DNA of 64,000 nt from Desulfolithobacter dissulfuricans (lineage in GTDB: Bacteria; Desulfobacterota; Desulfobulbia; Desulfobulbales; Desulfobulbaceae): NCBI RefSeq assembly GCF_025998535.1, contig NZ_AP024233.1, forward strand, positions 1,401,219 through 1,465,218, written 5' to 3'. Each line of letters begins with the position of its first letter. Position 1 is the stretch's first letter. The position numbers and the translations under genes were made by a program. Shown piece by piece: positions 8,291-18,398 of this stretch. The notes under the pieces were generated by a model. That model did no database searches, was not told the DNA's origin, and saw only the letters and a list, made by a program, of their open reading frames with translations.

Positions 8291-10549
8291 TCACCTCCAG
8301 GTTATGTCCAGGCCCCACTGCCTGAGAGCACCTTCATCTTCAGCCGCGTGGTCGCTGACCGCGAGCTGCCACTGCCCCTGCATAGGCGTGCCCTCAAGGG
8401 TGAGCAGGCCGGGCACCTGGACACCGTCATAGGTTTTTTTGATGTTGTCACGACCGTTGCCGCTGCGGTCATGAAGGACGACATCCGTGCCGTCCGGAGC
8501 AGTCAGGGTACAGCGCAGGTCGCCGATATAGGTGTGCTCGATATCCAGGCTGATCTTGAGTTTGACGATGGTGCCCTGCTCCGTGATCTCGATGGTGTCC
8601 CGTATGCCGCCAGGATTGTTGTCCGGGATGAGGAGCTGGGGTTGGGAGGTTTTCTGTAACCGTTTTTCAGTCTGTTTTATAAGCGAGAGACCCAGGCTCC
8701 ATTTCCTGAGCACCCCTGTATCCAGACCGGCATGATCGCTGACCTGCAATTCCCAGGTACCATGGGCCTGATCACCCTTGAGAGTCGCCAGGGGTACATA
8801 ATCGGCCAGGGAGTATTCCCGGACGAGATCATCGGCTCCGCCGCCTTCCCGGTCGTGGAGAACCACGCTCTCTTGGCCCGGCGAGCGCAGGATAAGCCGC
8901 AGATCACCGATATAGGTATGTTGGATGTCGACCTGGCACCTGATGTCGCGGATGGTGCCCTCTTCCTCCACGGTGAGGGTGTCGATGACACCGGCCGGAT
9001 CATTGTCCGGAATATCCAGGGCTGGCCGCCGTTCCCTGCGGATCATGGCGAAGTCAGAGGCTGGCTCGCCGATGCCCACCGCGGCCCAGGCGTTCTTTAT
9101 GGCCGCGTATTCCGACCCCTGGTCGGTGTAGAGCTGCCGGCAGGCATTGAGCAGGGCGTAGCGGGCCTGACGGAAGGTCCAGCGGCTGCGGGTCGCGCTT
9201 TTAAGATACTGGGTCATGGCCAGGTAATAGATCTGTTCCGCCTTTTCCCTGCCGATGCCGGTGACGTCGATACCATGGTGGGTGCCGCCGGCCACGGTGA
9301 GCCAGGCAGCCTTGTTGGGAATACCGGAATTGACATGAACCCAGCCATTATCGTTTTTGTCGGGATCAGGACGTTCTCCTTCTTTAAGTAGAAGCATGTC
9401 CTCCACATGGTCAGGCTGGCGGCACCTGGGAGGATCAGAGAGATCGCGCAGGGCGTCGTCCGAGCGATACGGCGTGTAGACACCCTCACCGATGAGCCAG
9501 TTGGTGATCTCGCCGTCATTGCTGATCATCACCCCGAAGAAGTCGGCAAAGGATTCATCCAGCGCGCCTGCTTCTTCGGCGTAGACAAAGCGGGCAGTGC
9601 GTGAGCTGATGGCGTGGGTGTATTCGTGGCCGACCACATCCAGGGCCCGGGCCAGTGGTCCGAAGACCCGGCCGTCTCCGTCCCCGTACACCATCTGGTT
9701 GTACCAGCTGCTCCAGTAAGCATTGTTGTAGCGCTGCCCGAAGTGGACCGTGGAGACGATGGGTGCATCCCGGTCGTCGTAACTCTTGCGGCCAAAGATG
9801 GTCTCGAAATAACGATACACGTTGGCCGCATTATCGTGTGCTGCCTGGGCCACCTGGTCGTCGCATACCTGGTCATCCTCCAGGACAAGCGCACCGGGCA
9901 GCGATGAGCCGTTGTTGGCCGTGTAGGTGGTGCGCCTCATGATGTCGCGATGTTCCGAGATCTGCAGCAGGATGGCGCCATCCACCGCATCCACATACAG
10001 GATACGGGCTCCGAGTTCTCCTTCCAGCAGGAGCTGGATCTCCCAGCAGAGGCGGGGGACCTGGTCCCGGGTCCGGACAATGATGAGCTTTGGCTCCCGC
10101 AGGGAAGTGATCCGGCCCTGTATCTCTTCCCTGGCTCCGGCAACCGCCTCGTCCGCGCTCAGCACGGGTTCCGTGGCCGCAGGCAGCTGCGAGAGCCGGT
10201 TGTCCTTGCAGGCGATGACCACGCCGTCACTGTCCACGTGAACCTGTACCGAACCCTCGTAGACCGGTACACCAGCCACGCTCTGGGCCAGGCAGACGTG
10301 ATGGACCCCGTGGGGATCGCTTTCCCTGCTGACCACGAAGGTCTGCTCGTCAAAAGTTTCGGGCAGGGCATAGAGGTCGGCATGTTTTTCAAGAAACGTA
10401 AGGGCGATCTCTTCCGGCGACCGGTCACTGGGTTCACTGAGCCTGCCCATGATGAATTTGGGCCGGGTGGTGTCCTCATGCCAGAAGATGCGGTTGGAAG
10501 GGTGTAGCTCCAGGAGCTTGTCCGCGGTTTTCTGTTGCAGTGCATTCAT
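8291..10549 (-). CDS. Thermolysin-type (M4) metalloprotease with two C-terminal P domains, no signal peptide
   Basis: A 752-residue zinc endopeptidase. Order: FTP/PepSY-type propeptide (about 10-200), M4 catalytic domain with HEYTH at 308-312 and the third zinc ligand Glu332 in ALDESFADFFG, the NSGIPNKAAW block near 407-416, then two tandem proprotein-convertase P domains (about 520-635 and 645-752), each opening IPDN(D/N)P and containing HTYIGDLR. The propeptide and catalytic residues look intact. Unlike secreted thermolysins, the N-terminus (MNALQQKTADKLLELHPSN) has no signal peptide, and no upstream in-frame extension was found. Export, if any, must use another route, or the enzyme acts inside. 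It heads a cluster with three unknown genes. Confidence 0.93.
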   Translation of the reverse strand: MNALQQKTADKLLELHPSNRIFWHEDTTRPKFIMGRLSEPSDRSPEEIALTFLEKHADLYALPETFDEQTFVVSRESDPHGVHHVCLAQSVAGVPVYEGSVQVHVDSDGVVIACKDNRLSQLPAATEPVLSADEAVAGAREEIQGRITSLREPKLIIVRTRDQVPRLCWEIQLLLEGELGARILYVDAVDGAILLQISEHRDIMRRTTYTANNGSSLPGALVLEDDQVCDDQVAQAAHDNAANVYRYFETIFGRKSYDDRDAPIVSTVHFGQRYNNAYWSSWYNQMVYGDGDGRVFGPLARALDVVGHEYTHAISSRTARFVYAEEAGALDESFADFFGVMISNDGEITNWLIGEGVYTPYRSDDALRDLSDPPRCRQPDHVEDMLLLKEGERPDPDKNDNGWVHVNSGIPNKAAWLTVAGGTHHGIDVTGIGREKAEQIYYLAMTQYLKSATRSRWTFRQARYALLNACRQLYTDQGSEYAAIKNAWAAVGIGEPASDFAMIRRERRPALDIPDNDPAGVIDTLTVEEEGTIRDIRCQVDIQHTYIGDLRLILRSPGQESVVLHDREGGGADDLVREYSLADYVPLATLKGDQAHGTWELQVSDHAGLDTGVLRKWSLGLSLIKQTEKRLQKTSQPQLLIPDNNPGGIRDTIEITEQGTIVKLKISLDIEHTYIGDLRCTLTAPDGTDVVLHDRSGNGRDNIKKTYDGVQVPGLLTLEGTPMQGQWQLAVSDHAAEDEGALRQWGLDITWR

Positions 10550-11105
10550 GATATTCCCGCCTTGATCTGGTCTGGATTACAGGTTCGGAGTAGCCGTGTG
10601 TCTCGCGATATCGCAGACCACAGGTGCCCGGATAATACGGCCCGCAATCTCGTATCGAAGAGTTTACAGTGGGGGTTGTTTGGGGACGTAGATGTACCCG
10701 ACGATGCGGTTGAAGGGTCAGGCACCGTTTTCGGGCGGTGAGCCATGGATGGAGAGTGCTTTTCGCACATGTTCTCACTCACCTTGTTCCTGGCAGGGAT
10801 GACCACCGGGAGGACGGACGCCTGAACGGACGTCATGGTGGCGGTCAAAGCATGATAACAACCCGTTGCCATAACCATGCCGTTGATCCCGATGGACCTG
10901 TCATGATTTTTTTTTTAGCTGGCAATGAGTTCTGTCATCTATTAATAATAATATCAAAACAAGGAGTTAAGTGTCAATCGTTTTTCCTGTTTCCGTGGAA
11001 AGCACTGGCCTGCAACCTGCCTGGGTAATCGGCGGCAACCGGAGGGGAAGGATCCGAACCGAATCATCGGTCCGGAATAGTGGTGGAGGAGATGGAGGTG
11101 GACCC
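10550..11105. other. Intergenic region, divergent promoters likely
   Basis: This stretch separates the divergent M4 protease gene and the lipoprotein gene. An AT-rich tract around 10905-10960 could hold the lipoprotein promoter, but no clean -35/-10 pair was found. The frame upstream of the lipoprotein is open from 10971, but nothing supports starting there. Confidence 0.4.
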
Positions 11106-12047
11106 ATGAAGTGGAGGCGCTGTACCTGTGTACTGATACTGTTGCTGCTTGGCAGCCTGTCGCTTGCCGGCTGTCGCGAATCTTATGACGAGGCAACCGA
11201 GACCCTGCAGGTGGTGACTGACAGGTATCGGCGGCTGACGCTCGACGATACCTGCAGGGCCCGTGATCCGGTGATTGACGAGATAGAACAGGAACTGGCC
11301 GGAGATCACACGGTCCTTTCCCTGCTCAAACTCTATGTGGAGGGTATGAAGCAGGAGCCTGGTACGGACTCCAGGTATTTCCGTAACCTGGAGCATCTCT
11401 TTGCCTGCGGTACGGTGCCGGAACAGCTGGAAGGCCATTTGCATGGCTACAGTCTGTACCTGAAAAAGGGCGAGGATCCAGGGGGCGAAATTTTAAACCA
11501 GATCTGGGGATACACGCTGGGAGAGGTCTCCCCCTGGGAGGGAAAGATTCTTCACCGGGCCAGTGGCGAAGAGCTTCTGAAGTACACCGGCGGCCATGAA
11601 ACAGACACCGAGACCGTCTTCGTGGGATTGAACGGATTCCAGCGCTTTCCCGAGTCACCGCTCAATCAGCTGAGTGTGACCGTGCTGGATTTCATGATGA
11701 ATCTCAAGGATGCAACCCCGGAGGAGGAGGCTCTGTATGGCTACCAGAAAAAAGGCGGGCTGTTCATAGCCAGAAAAGCGCGCTCTGTTTATCCGGCAGA
11801 TGGGGACCGGGAGGTATTCCAGCTCAATTACCGCTGGCAGGGACTGGGTAACACCCCGCCGAGCCGGTACCTGGTAGACGAGGTGGTCGAGATCGCCGAC
11901 GGCCTCTATCTGGGCCGGCTTGTCTATGCCACCGAGCACCTGGTTGCCCCGTACGATCCGCTGGCCGATCCCGCTGTGTACGGCTACGAACATTTCGGTT
12001 TTTTCATCCTCATGGATGAAGGCTGGCGTCAGCTGGGCATTCTCTGA
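11106..12047 (+). CDS. Predicted lipoprotein of unknown function
   Basis: A 313-residue protein starting at ATG 11106, after GGAGGTGG. The first 21 residues form a lipoprotein signal peptide: basic start, a leucine run, and the lipobox LAGC with Cys22. The mature part starts RESYDEATETLQVV and is hydrophilic, with no family recognised. The open frame extends upstream to 10971, but the signal peptide fixes this start. A strong hairpin terminator follows. The protein is probably anchored to a membrane facing the periplasm; its role is unknown. Confidence 0.8.
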   Translation: MKWRRCTCVLILLLLGSLSLAGCRESYDEATETLQVVTDRYRRLTLDDTCRARDPVIDEIEQELAGDHTVLSLLKLYVEGMKQEPGTDSRYFRNLEHLFACGTVPEQLEGHLHGYSLYLKKGEDPGGEILNQIWGYTLGEVSPWEGKILHRASGEELLKYTGGHETDTETVFVGLNGFQRFPESPLNQLSVTVLDFMMNLKDATPEEEALYGYQKKGGLFIARKARSVYPADGDREVFQLNYRWQGLGNTPPSRYLVDEVVEIADGLYLGRLVYATEHLVAPYDPLADPAVYGYEHFGFFILMDEGWRQLGIL

Positions 12048-12077
12048 CAATCGTCTGTTTTCAGTAAAGGTCAAAGA

Positions 12078-12114
12078 AGAAGGCCCTGCCATCTCTGGGA
12101 TGGCAGGGCCTTCT
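12078..12114. terminator. Bidirectional hairpin between lipoprotein gene and ctpA
   Basis: A perfect 16-bp stem (AGAAGGCCCTGCCATC and its complement) with a 5-base loop sits between two convergent genes. The T-tract is weak on both strands, so termination may rely on stem strength. Confidence 0.8.
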
Positions 12115-12145
12115 GTGTTGGTCAGAGAAAAGATCTCTTGCGGGT

Positions 12146-13465
12146 TCAGTCGGCCAGGACCTTGTTCTTGGCCGCTATCTGCAGGCTTTTCAGGATGATC
12201 AGCGCTGTGCGCAGCTGGTTGTCCTTTTGCAGCTTTTCCCTGGCCTTCTGCAGATCCTTGTCCTCCTGGGACATCTCTTCTTTCTGGTCTTCCCCGCCGT
12301 TTTTGAAATGGTGGGGAAGATCCTTTTCCCGCACGGTCCAGAAATTTTTTCTTTTGTTCTGATCAACGTTTTCTACCGGCGGAACAAAGGGGATCTCCAC
12401 ATCGGGCTTGATGCCTCTGGCCTGGATGGACTCGCCGCTGGGAGTATAGTAGCGGGCCGTGGTAAGCCGCAGTCCGGCCCCGTCGGGCATGGGGATCACG
12501 GTCTGCACCGAGCCCTTGCCAAAGGTCACCGTACCGAGGATGATGGCCCGTCCGTGATCCTGCAGGGCGCCGGCAACGATTTCAGAGGCGCTGGCCGATC
12601 CTTCGTTGACCAGGACGATGATCGGGAACTGGAAGGCGTCGCTGTCCCGGTGGGCCTCGAACACCATGTCCTGTTCCGGGTCGCGGCCACGGGTGGACAC
12701 GATAACACCCTTGTCGATGAACACATCCGCCACCTTGACAGCCTGGTCCAGCAGCCCGCCGGGATTGTTGCGCAGGTCCAGCACCAACCCCTTGATCTCA
12801 CCCTTCTTGGCCGCATTCCGTAAGGCCTTGCGGAAATCTCTGGTGGTGGATGCCTGGAAGTTGGTTATCCGGATGTAGACAAAGCCAGGCTCCAGGATCA
12901 TGCTCTTGACCGAGTGAAGCGGGATCTCCGCCCGGACCAGGGTGAAATCCCTGAGTTCGGACCACCCGGAGCGAAAGATGGACAGCGTCACCTTGCTGCC
13001 CTTGGGGCCGCGGAGTTTCTTGACCGCGTCCATCAGTGTCATGTTCTTGGTCAGTTTGCCGTTGATGCGGATTATCTGGTCACCGGCACGGATGCCCTCC
13101 TTGTAGGCCGGGGTTCCCTCGATGGGAGAAACCACGGTCAGCACACCGTCCCGGACGGTGATCTCGATACCGATACCGGTGAAACTACCCTTTGTTTCCA
13201 CCTGCAGTTCCTTGAAATCCTCGGGCTCCAGGTAGGAGGAGTGCGGGTCAAGGGACGAGAGCATGCCGTTGATGGCGCCGACGATGACCTGGTGAATATC
13301 GACCTTGTCCACGTAATGCTGCTGGAGCAGCATCAGGACGTTGGAAAAGGTCTCCAGGCTCTTGTAGGTTTCCTGGTCATCTTGGGCCTGTTCCCCGGCC
13401 TGACCATGCGGGCCGGGAAAGGTGAGAAAAACAAGGGTGAGCAGCAGGATGCAGTATTTTTTCAT
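12146..13465 (-). CDS. ctpA: C-terminal processing protease, S41 family (CtpA-like)
   Basis: A 439-residue periplasmic serine protease. A signal peptide (MKKYCILLLTLVFLTFPG) is followed by a PDZ domain (about 90-170, with FTGIGIEI and GIRAGDQIIRING) and the S41 core. The catalytic Ser lies in GSASASE (about 289-295) and the Lys in FGKGSVQ (Lys317). Such proteases trim the C-termini of periplasmic and membrane proteins, and in some bacteria control levels of murein hydrolases and their activators. It lies downstream of the ftsE-ftsX-envC set on the same strand, separated by about 220 bp, so it may share transcripts or have its own promoter. Confidence 0.95.
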   Translation of the reverse strand: MKKYCILLLTLVFLTFPGPHGQAGEQAQDDQETYKSLETFSNVLMLLQQHYVDKVDIHQVIVGAINGMLSSLDPHSSYLEPEDFKELQVETKGSFTGIGIEITVRDGVLTVVSPIEGTPAYKEGIRAGDQIIRINGKLTKNMTLMDAVKKLRGPKGSKVTLSIFRSGWSELRDFTLVRAEIPLHSVKSMILEPGFVYIRITNFQASTTRDFRKALRNAAKKGEIKGLVLDLRNNPGGLLDQAVKVADVFIDKGVIVSTRGRDPEQDMVFEAHRDSDAFQFPIIVLVNEGSASASEIVAGALQDHGRAIILGTVTFGKGSVQTVIPMPDGAGLRLTTARYYTPSGESIQARGIKPDVEIPFVPPVENVDQNKRKNFWTVREKDLPHHFKNGGEDQKEEMSQEDKDLQKAREKLQKDNQLRTALIILKSLQIAAKNKVLAD

Positions 13466-13686
13466 GGACTGGTTCTATACCCGGATGGAAAAGGAATGTG
13501 GGTCACCCCGTACCTTGGTACTTTCAGGCACCCTGTGATTTGGTCAAAAACGAATGTATCAGATTACCAGGCGGCTTCACAGAATATTTTTTTACTTGCT
13601 CCGCAATCGGTGAAGCTGGAGTTTTCGCCTGTCGTCCGTACCCCGCTGCCCTCCACGGAGAAAAGGCCTCTTGATTCAGGTCCCTG

Positions 13687-14868
13687 TCACTGCTGGAGGC
13701 TGCCGGGCCTGAACCAGGGCAGCGGATCTTCGGCCCTGGCGCCGTGACGGATTTCAAAATAAAGTCCCTGGTCAAACAGGGTGGCGATGTCACCGGTGAT
13801 CCCGATCTGCCCGCCGGTCTCCACCTGCTGTCCCTCGTGGACCAGGACCTGGTCCAGCCGGGCGGTGACCGTGTAGTAGCGCAGTCCGTGGTCAATGATC
13901 ACCATGTTGCCATACCCGCGCATGTAGCCGGCAAAGAGCACCTTGCCCTTATAGACGGCACGCACCGGGGCGTTATCCGGTGTCTCAATGGAGATACCCC
14001 GCGATTTATCCACGCTTTCGGGATCATCATCTCTCCTTTCGCCAAAGCAGCGGGTGAGACGGCCCCGGACCGGGGGCTCCAGCCGGCCCCGGTTCAGGAC
14101 AAAGCCCCTGGTCCGGTTTTCCTGCTGTTGCTTGAGTCGGGTCAGGGTCAGGCTCAGGTGTTGTTCCGCCCGCTGCATCTCCCGTACCGCCTGCATGTAG
14201 AGACTTTTCTCTGTCCGGATCCGGGCCAGGAGCTGTTCTTTCTCCCGGCGCAGCCTGGCCAGCTTGTCCTTTTCTTTCTCGGCCTGGGCAAGGAAATTCT
14301 CAAGGACCGATTTTTCAAGCTGCTCGGCATCTCTCGCCCGGCGCAGTTCTTCAATGGTGTCACGGTATTTGACCATGAGCTCCTGGTCATATTCCAGCAG
14401 CCGGCGAAACGAGTCGCCAAACACCATCAGGTCAGGCAGTTTCTGGTTGGAAAAGGTGACATCGAGCACCGTTATCCGCCCCACCAGGTAGTAGGCACGC
14501 AGTCTCTTCTGCAGATGCGTCCGGACCGCGTCCTTGATGGTCCAGGCCTTGCGCAGCTCCTGCTCCTTTTCAGCCAGCAGTTTTTCCTGGGCCTGGAGTT
14601 GGGCCATGATCGTGGCCACGGTCTTTTTCTGGTGGCTCAGCTTCTGGTCGATCTGCTCTAGCTCTTCGAGCAGGTTTGTCTCCTTTTCCCCGGTTTGTTG
14701 TATTTTTTCAAGATGGCTGGAAAGTTCGCTCCGCAGCCTGCCGATATTCTGGCGGTGCTGTTCCATCTCTGCAGCTGTTTTTGCCACCGCCCAACCGCCA
14801 GCCCCGGTTGTCAGCAGCAGGTACAGGCAACCAGGCAGCAGCCATGATTTCCAACGGTGCAGCTTCAT
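13687..14868 (-). CDS. envC: EnvC-like murein hydrolase activator (coiled coil + LytM/M23 domain)
   Basis: A 393-residue periplasmic protein: signal peptide (about 1-29), a long coiled coil (about 32-270, rich in E, Q, L, K), then an M23/LytM domain (about 285-385: GISIETPDNAPVRAVYKGKV, then IIDHG and a C-terminal EIRHG). In EnvC the LytM zinc site is degenerate and the protein activates amidases rather than cutting murein itself. Here the usual H-x-x-x-D ligand motif is also not evident, consistent with a regulator. The ATG overlaps the ftsX stop by 4 bp, which fits the known FtsEX-EnvC complex. Confidence 0.9.
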   Translation of the reverse strand: MKLHRWKSWLLPGCLYLLLTTGAGGWAVAKTAAEMEQHRQNIGRLRSELSSHLEKIQQTGEKETNLLEELEQIDQKLSHQKKTVATIMAQLQAQEKLLAEKEQELRKAWTIKDAVRTHLQKRLRAYYLVGRITVLDVTFSNQKLPDLMVFGDSFRRLLEYDQELMVKYRDTIEELRRARDAEQLEKSVLENFLAQAEKEKDKLARLRREKEQLLARIRTEKSLYMQAVREMQRAEQHLSLTLTRLKQQQENRTRGFVLNRGRLEPPVRGRLTRCFGERRDDDPESVDKSRGISIETPDNAPVRAVYKGKVLFAGYMRGYGNMVIIDHGLRYYTVTARLDQVLVHEGQQVETGGQIGITGDIATLFDQGLYFEIRHGARAEDPLPWFRPGSLQQ

Positions 14869-15748
14869 AGGCGGAGGAACTTTCTGGTCGAAAAATAACT
14901 GCCACTGGCGCAGAGCAGGGTGGCAACCCCAACGATGCCGCCCAGGACCGGAAGGGGAAAAAAGGTAAAGGGAAACAGCTCAAGCAGGGCCGAGCCGGCA
15001 AAGCGCAGTTTAATCCAGTTGAAGAGCAGGTACAGGGCCGCCAGCCCCAGGCTGGAACCGAGCAACCCCTGCATGGCACCCTCGATGAAAAAGGGCATGC
15101 GGATATAGTTGTTGGTGGCCCCCACGAGGCGGAGCAGTTCCAGTTCCTGCTGTCGGCCCAGAATTGCCAGCCGCAGTGAATGGGCCACCATGAACGAGGT
15201 TACCAGGACAAGAAGGGCACCGGAGAGGACGACGACCACCCGCAGGAGCTGGACAAACGAGTAAAAGCGCTCCACCCATTCCTGGCCGTACTGGACCCGG
15301 AGAACGCCGGGCAGGGTCTGGATATAGTCGGAAAAACGTTTGATCCGGGTCAGGGAGGTCAGCGACCGGTGCGGATAGATTTCCATGGATGGTGGAAGGA
15401 AATCACGCGGCATGTCAGCCAGGATATCCCGATCGCGGCCCAGCTGGGCGGCAAAGCGATCATAGGCCTGCTCCCTGCTGATGAAGACGATTTTTTCCAC
15501 CTGGTCAAACTTGAGGATCTTGCGCCGGTACTCGTCCTGGAGCCGGGGCCCGGGTTCTTCGTCCAGGTAGGCCACCAGCCGCAGGTCATCCCCGAAATGA
15601 CGGCCGATATTCAGGACATTGGTGTAGATGAGATAGAAAAAGGAGAAAATAAGCACTGACAGACCAATGGTGAGCAGGGAGAGGATCTGGGTTGACCAGG
15701 TCTGCCGGAGATTGCGTCCTGTCTGGGTGATGACAGCGTAGAGAAAGT

Positions 15749-15752
<4 letters not shown>
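14865..15752 (-). CDS. ftsX: Cell division ABC transporter permease FtsX
   Basis: A 295-residue inner-membrane protein with the FtsX plan: a short cytoplasmic N-terminus, TM1 (about 22-48), a periplasmic loop (about 50-165), then three TM segments in the C-terminal half. FtsX passes ATP-driven changes from FtsE to periplasmic murein hydrolase activators at the septum. It overlaps ftsE upstream and envC downstream by 4 bp each, giving strict translational coupling of the three. Confidence 0.94.
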
Positions 15753-16456
<704 letters not shown>

Positions 16457-16496
16457 GCTGGTGGGATGTTCCTGCTCTGTCACCGGCCAGGCACCC

Positions 16497-17261
16497 TCAG
16501 GACTGGGCAAAGATCTTGTCAAAGATGGCAAAGGCCTGCTGGACCACCCTGGCATCATCTGGCAGACTGAGATAGGAGCTGCCGGAGAGTTCCTGCTGGA
16601 CCAGTTCGTCACTGGCCGGGATGATGCCGGCCAGCTCCATGTCCGCCTCGGCCACGGCCTGGTCGATTTTTTCCTCTAGGGCAGGGGGCACCGGGTCCGG
16701 GGCCCGGTTGACGACGAGATACTGGCGCTTTATCTCCAGCTGGAGCGGGCCGGTTATATCGGCAATCCGCCGGGCGGTCAGGATGCCCCGGGCAGACGGA
16801 TCCGAGACAATGATCAGGGTATCGATGGCGTGCAGGTTCATGCGGCTCAGATGTTCCATGCCCGCCTCGTTGTCAACGATGATGTACCTGTAGTTTTCAG
16901 CCAGTTTGTCCATGGTCATGGCCAGGTACTGGTTGGCTGCGCAGTAGCATCCCGGCCCGTCCGGCTGGCCCATGACCAGCAGGTCAAAGCCCGATTCCTC
17001 GATCAGGGCCTGGTGGATTTTCATCTCCATGTACTGGTCGCGGCTCATGCCGTGCGGGATATCGCCCTTCATCTCCTTGCGGATCTCGCCCAGGGTCATG
17101 TGGACATCGAGTTCCAGCAGTTCGTTGAGGTTGGCGTTGGCATCGGCGTCCACAGCGAGGATGGGCGTCATCTTGCACTGGAGAAGATATTTGATGAGCA
17201 GGGCCGATGTGGTGGTCTTGCCGGTACCACCCTTGCCTGCCATGGCTATAACTTTGGTCAT
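16497..17261 (-). CDS. CooC-like nickel-insertion ATPase (MinD/ParA superfamily)
   Basis: A 254-residue P-loop ATPase. A deviant Walker A (GKGGTGKTTT, about 9-18) and the CxC motif in GPGCYCAAN (about 112-120) are the signature of CooC/AcsF accessory proteins, which dimerise, bind metal at the CxC and load nickel into CO dehydrogenase or acetyl-CoA synthase. No CODH gene is present in this window. It is immediately upstream of ftsE on the same strand, so it probably heads that operon. Its target enzyme is therefore elsewhere, or it has another metal or septal role. Confidence 0.88.
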   Translation of the reverse strand: MTKVIAMAGKGGTGKTTTSALLIKYLLQCKMTPILAVDADANANLNELLELDVHMTLGEIRKEMKGDIPHGMSRDQYMEMKIHQALIEESGFDLLVMGQPDGPGCYCAANQYLAMTMDKLAENYRYIIVDNEAGMEHLSRMNLHAIDTLIIVSDPSARGILTARRIADITGPLQLEIKRQYLVVNRAPDPVPPALEEKIDQAVAEADMELAGIIPASDELVQQELSGSSYLSLPDDARVVQQAFAIFDKIFAQS

Positions 17262-17502
17262 GTTCTATATCCTTGAAAAATAAATGAATGGTTCCTGTTT
17301 CCGTATCACTATACCTTATAGAAAGGGTTTTTTCATGTCAAACGGAAAAGCCTGTTTTTTCAGGAAGTTTTCCCTGGGTATGGATTTACTTGTGGACGCG
17401 GCGCAGGTTCTGCGATATTTTGACAACTTTGTGTATGACCGGCTGGAGCCGAAAAGATCCAGGCTTCCAGCGCTGTTTCACAAACATCTCCGGAGGACCT
17501 GC

Positions 17503-18180
17503 ATGGGCTACAAGGCTGTGATCTTTGATCTGGACGGAACACTGCTCGATACCCTCGATGATCTGGCGGAAAGCGGTAACCGGGTGCTGGCCGCCCAGGG
17601 CATGCCCACCCATCCGCGGGAAGCCTACTGCTATTTTGTCGGTGACGGCCTGGAGATGCTGATTCGCAGGATCGTCCCCGAGGATCGCCGCGACGAAGAG
17701 ACCATCCGTCGGTTGATCCAGGAATTCCGGGAGGTGTACTCCAGAAACTGGAATGTGCTGAGCCGGCCCTATCCCGGCGTCGACGACATGCTCGAAGAAC
17801 TGCGCCGGCTGGGTCTCTCCCTGGCCGTGCTCTCCAACAAACCTGACGACTTTACGCGCCATTGCGTCCAGGAGCTGCTTGGCAATCACTCTTTTGTCTC
17901 GGTGCTCGGTCACCGTCCGGGCGTGCCCAGGAAACCGGCCCCGGACGGGGCTCTGGAAATTGCAGAGACCATGGGGCTTACACCGGCGGATATCCTCTAT
18001 CTCGGTGATACGGCAACAGACATGGAGACCGCGCTGCGGGCCGGCATGACACCGGTGGGCGCACTCTGGGGATTCAGAACCGCCGACGAGCTCCGCCAGA
18101 GCGGGGCGGCCCACCTGGTGAGCCATCCCGGCGAAGTTGTCGAACTGGTCAGGGACAAGACGGCGTCAGTGCAGGACTGA
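17503..18180 (+). CDS. gph: Phosphoglycolate phosphatase-like HAD hydrolase
   Basis: A 225-residue HAD-superfamily phosphatase starting at ATG 17503 with CGGAGGA upstream. Motif I is FDLDGTLLDT (nucleophile Asp), motif II SNKP, and motif IV GDTATDMETA. The cap between motifs I and II is the small helical type of Gph/PGPase, which removes phosphate from 2-phosphoglycolate. Substrate range in this subgroup is broad, so the exact substrate is uncertain. The frame is open back to 17284 but lacks a better start. It diverges from the CooC-like gene. Confidence 0.88.
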   Translation: MGYKAVIFDLDGTLLDTLDDLAESGNRVLAAQGMPTHPREAYCYFVGDGLEMLIRRIVPEDRRDEETIRRLIQEFREVYSRNWNVLSRPYPGVDDMLEELRRLGLSLAVLSNKPDDFTRHCVQELLGNHSFVSVLGHRPGVPRKPAPDGALEIAETMGLTPADILYLGDTATDMETALRAGMTPVGALWGFRTADELRQSGAAHLVSHPGEVVELVRDKTASVQD

Positions 18181-18190
18181 ACCCACATGA

Positions 18191-18371
18191 CAGGCTGCTG
18201 AAAAACGTAGCGAGCGAAGATGAGACAAGGAAAAATGAGGCGAAAAAGCGCAGTGTACATGGAGTACATGAGCATTGCCAAGTCTTGCAGATAAGCGCAG
18301 ACTTCGAACTCGCTTGCCCGAGCCTGATTTTGACGCATCATCCCCTGGCGCAGTAGTTTTTCAACGGCCTG
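18191..18371. repeat. MITE-like dispersed repeat, copy 2
   Basis: A 181-bp element with terminal inverted repeats CAGGCTGCTGAAAAAC and GTTTTTCAACGGCCTG (two mismatches in 16). It shares long internal blocks with 1224-1383 and carries no gene. It sits between gph and the DUF445 gene and could affect readthrough or transcript stability. Confidence 0.8.
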
Positions 18372-18398
18372 ACAACTCACAGACTTTTTTAGGGATAA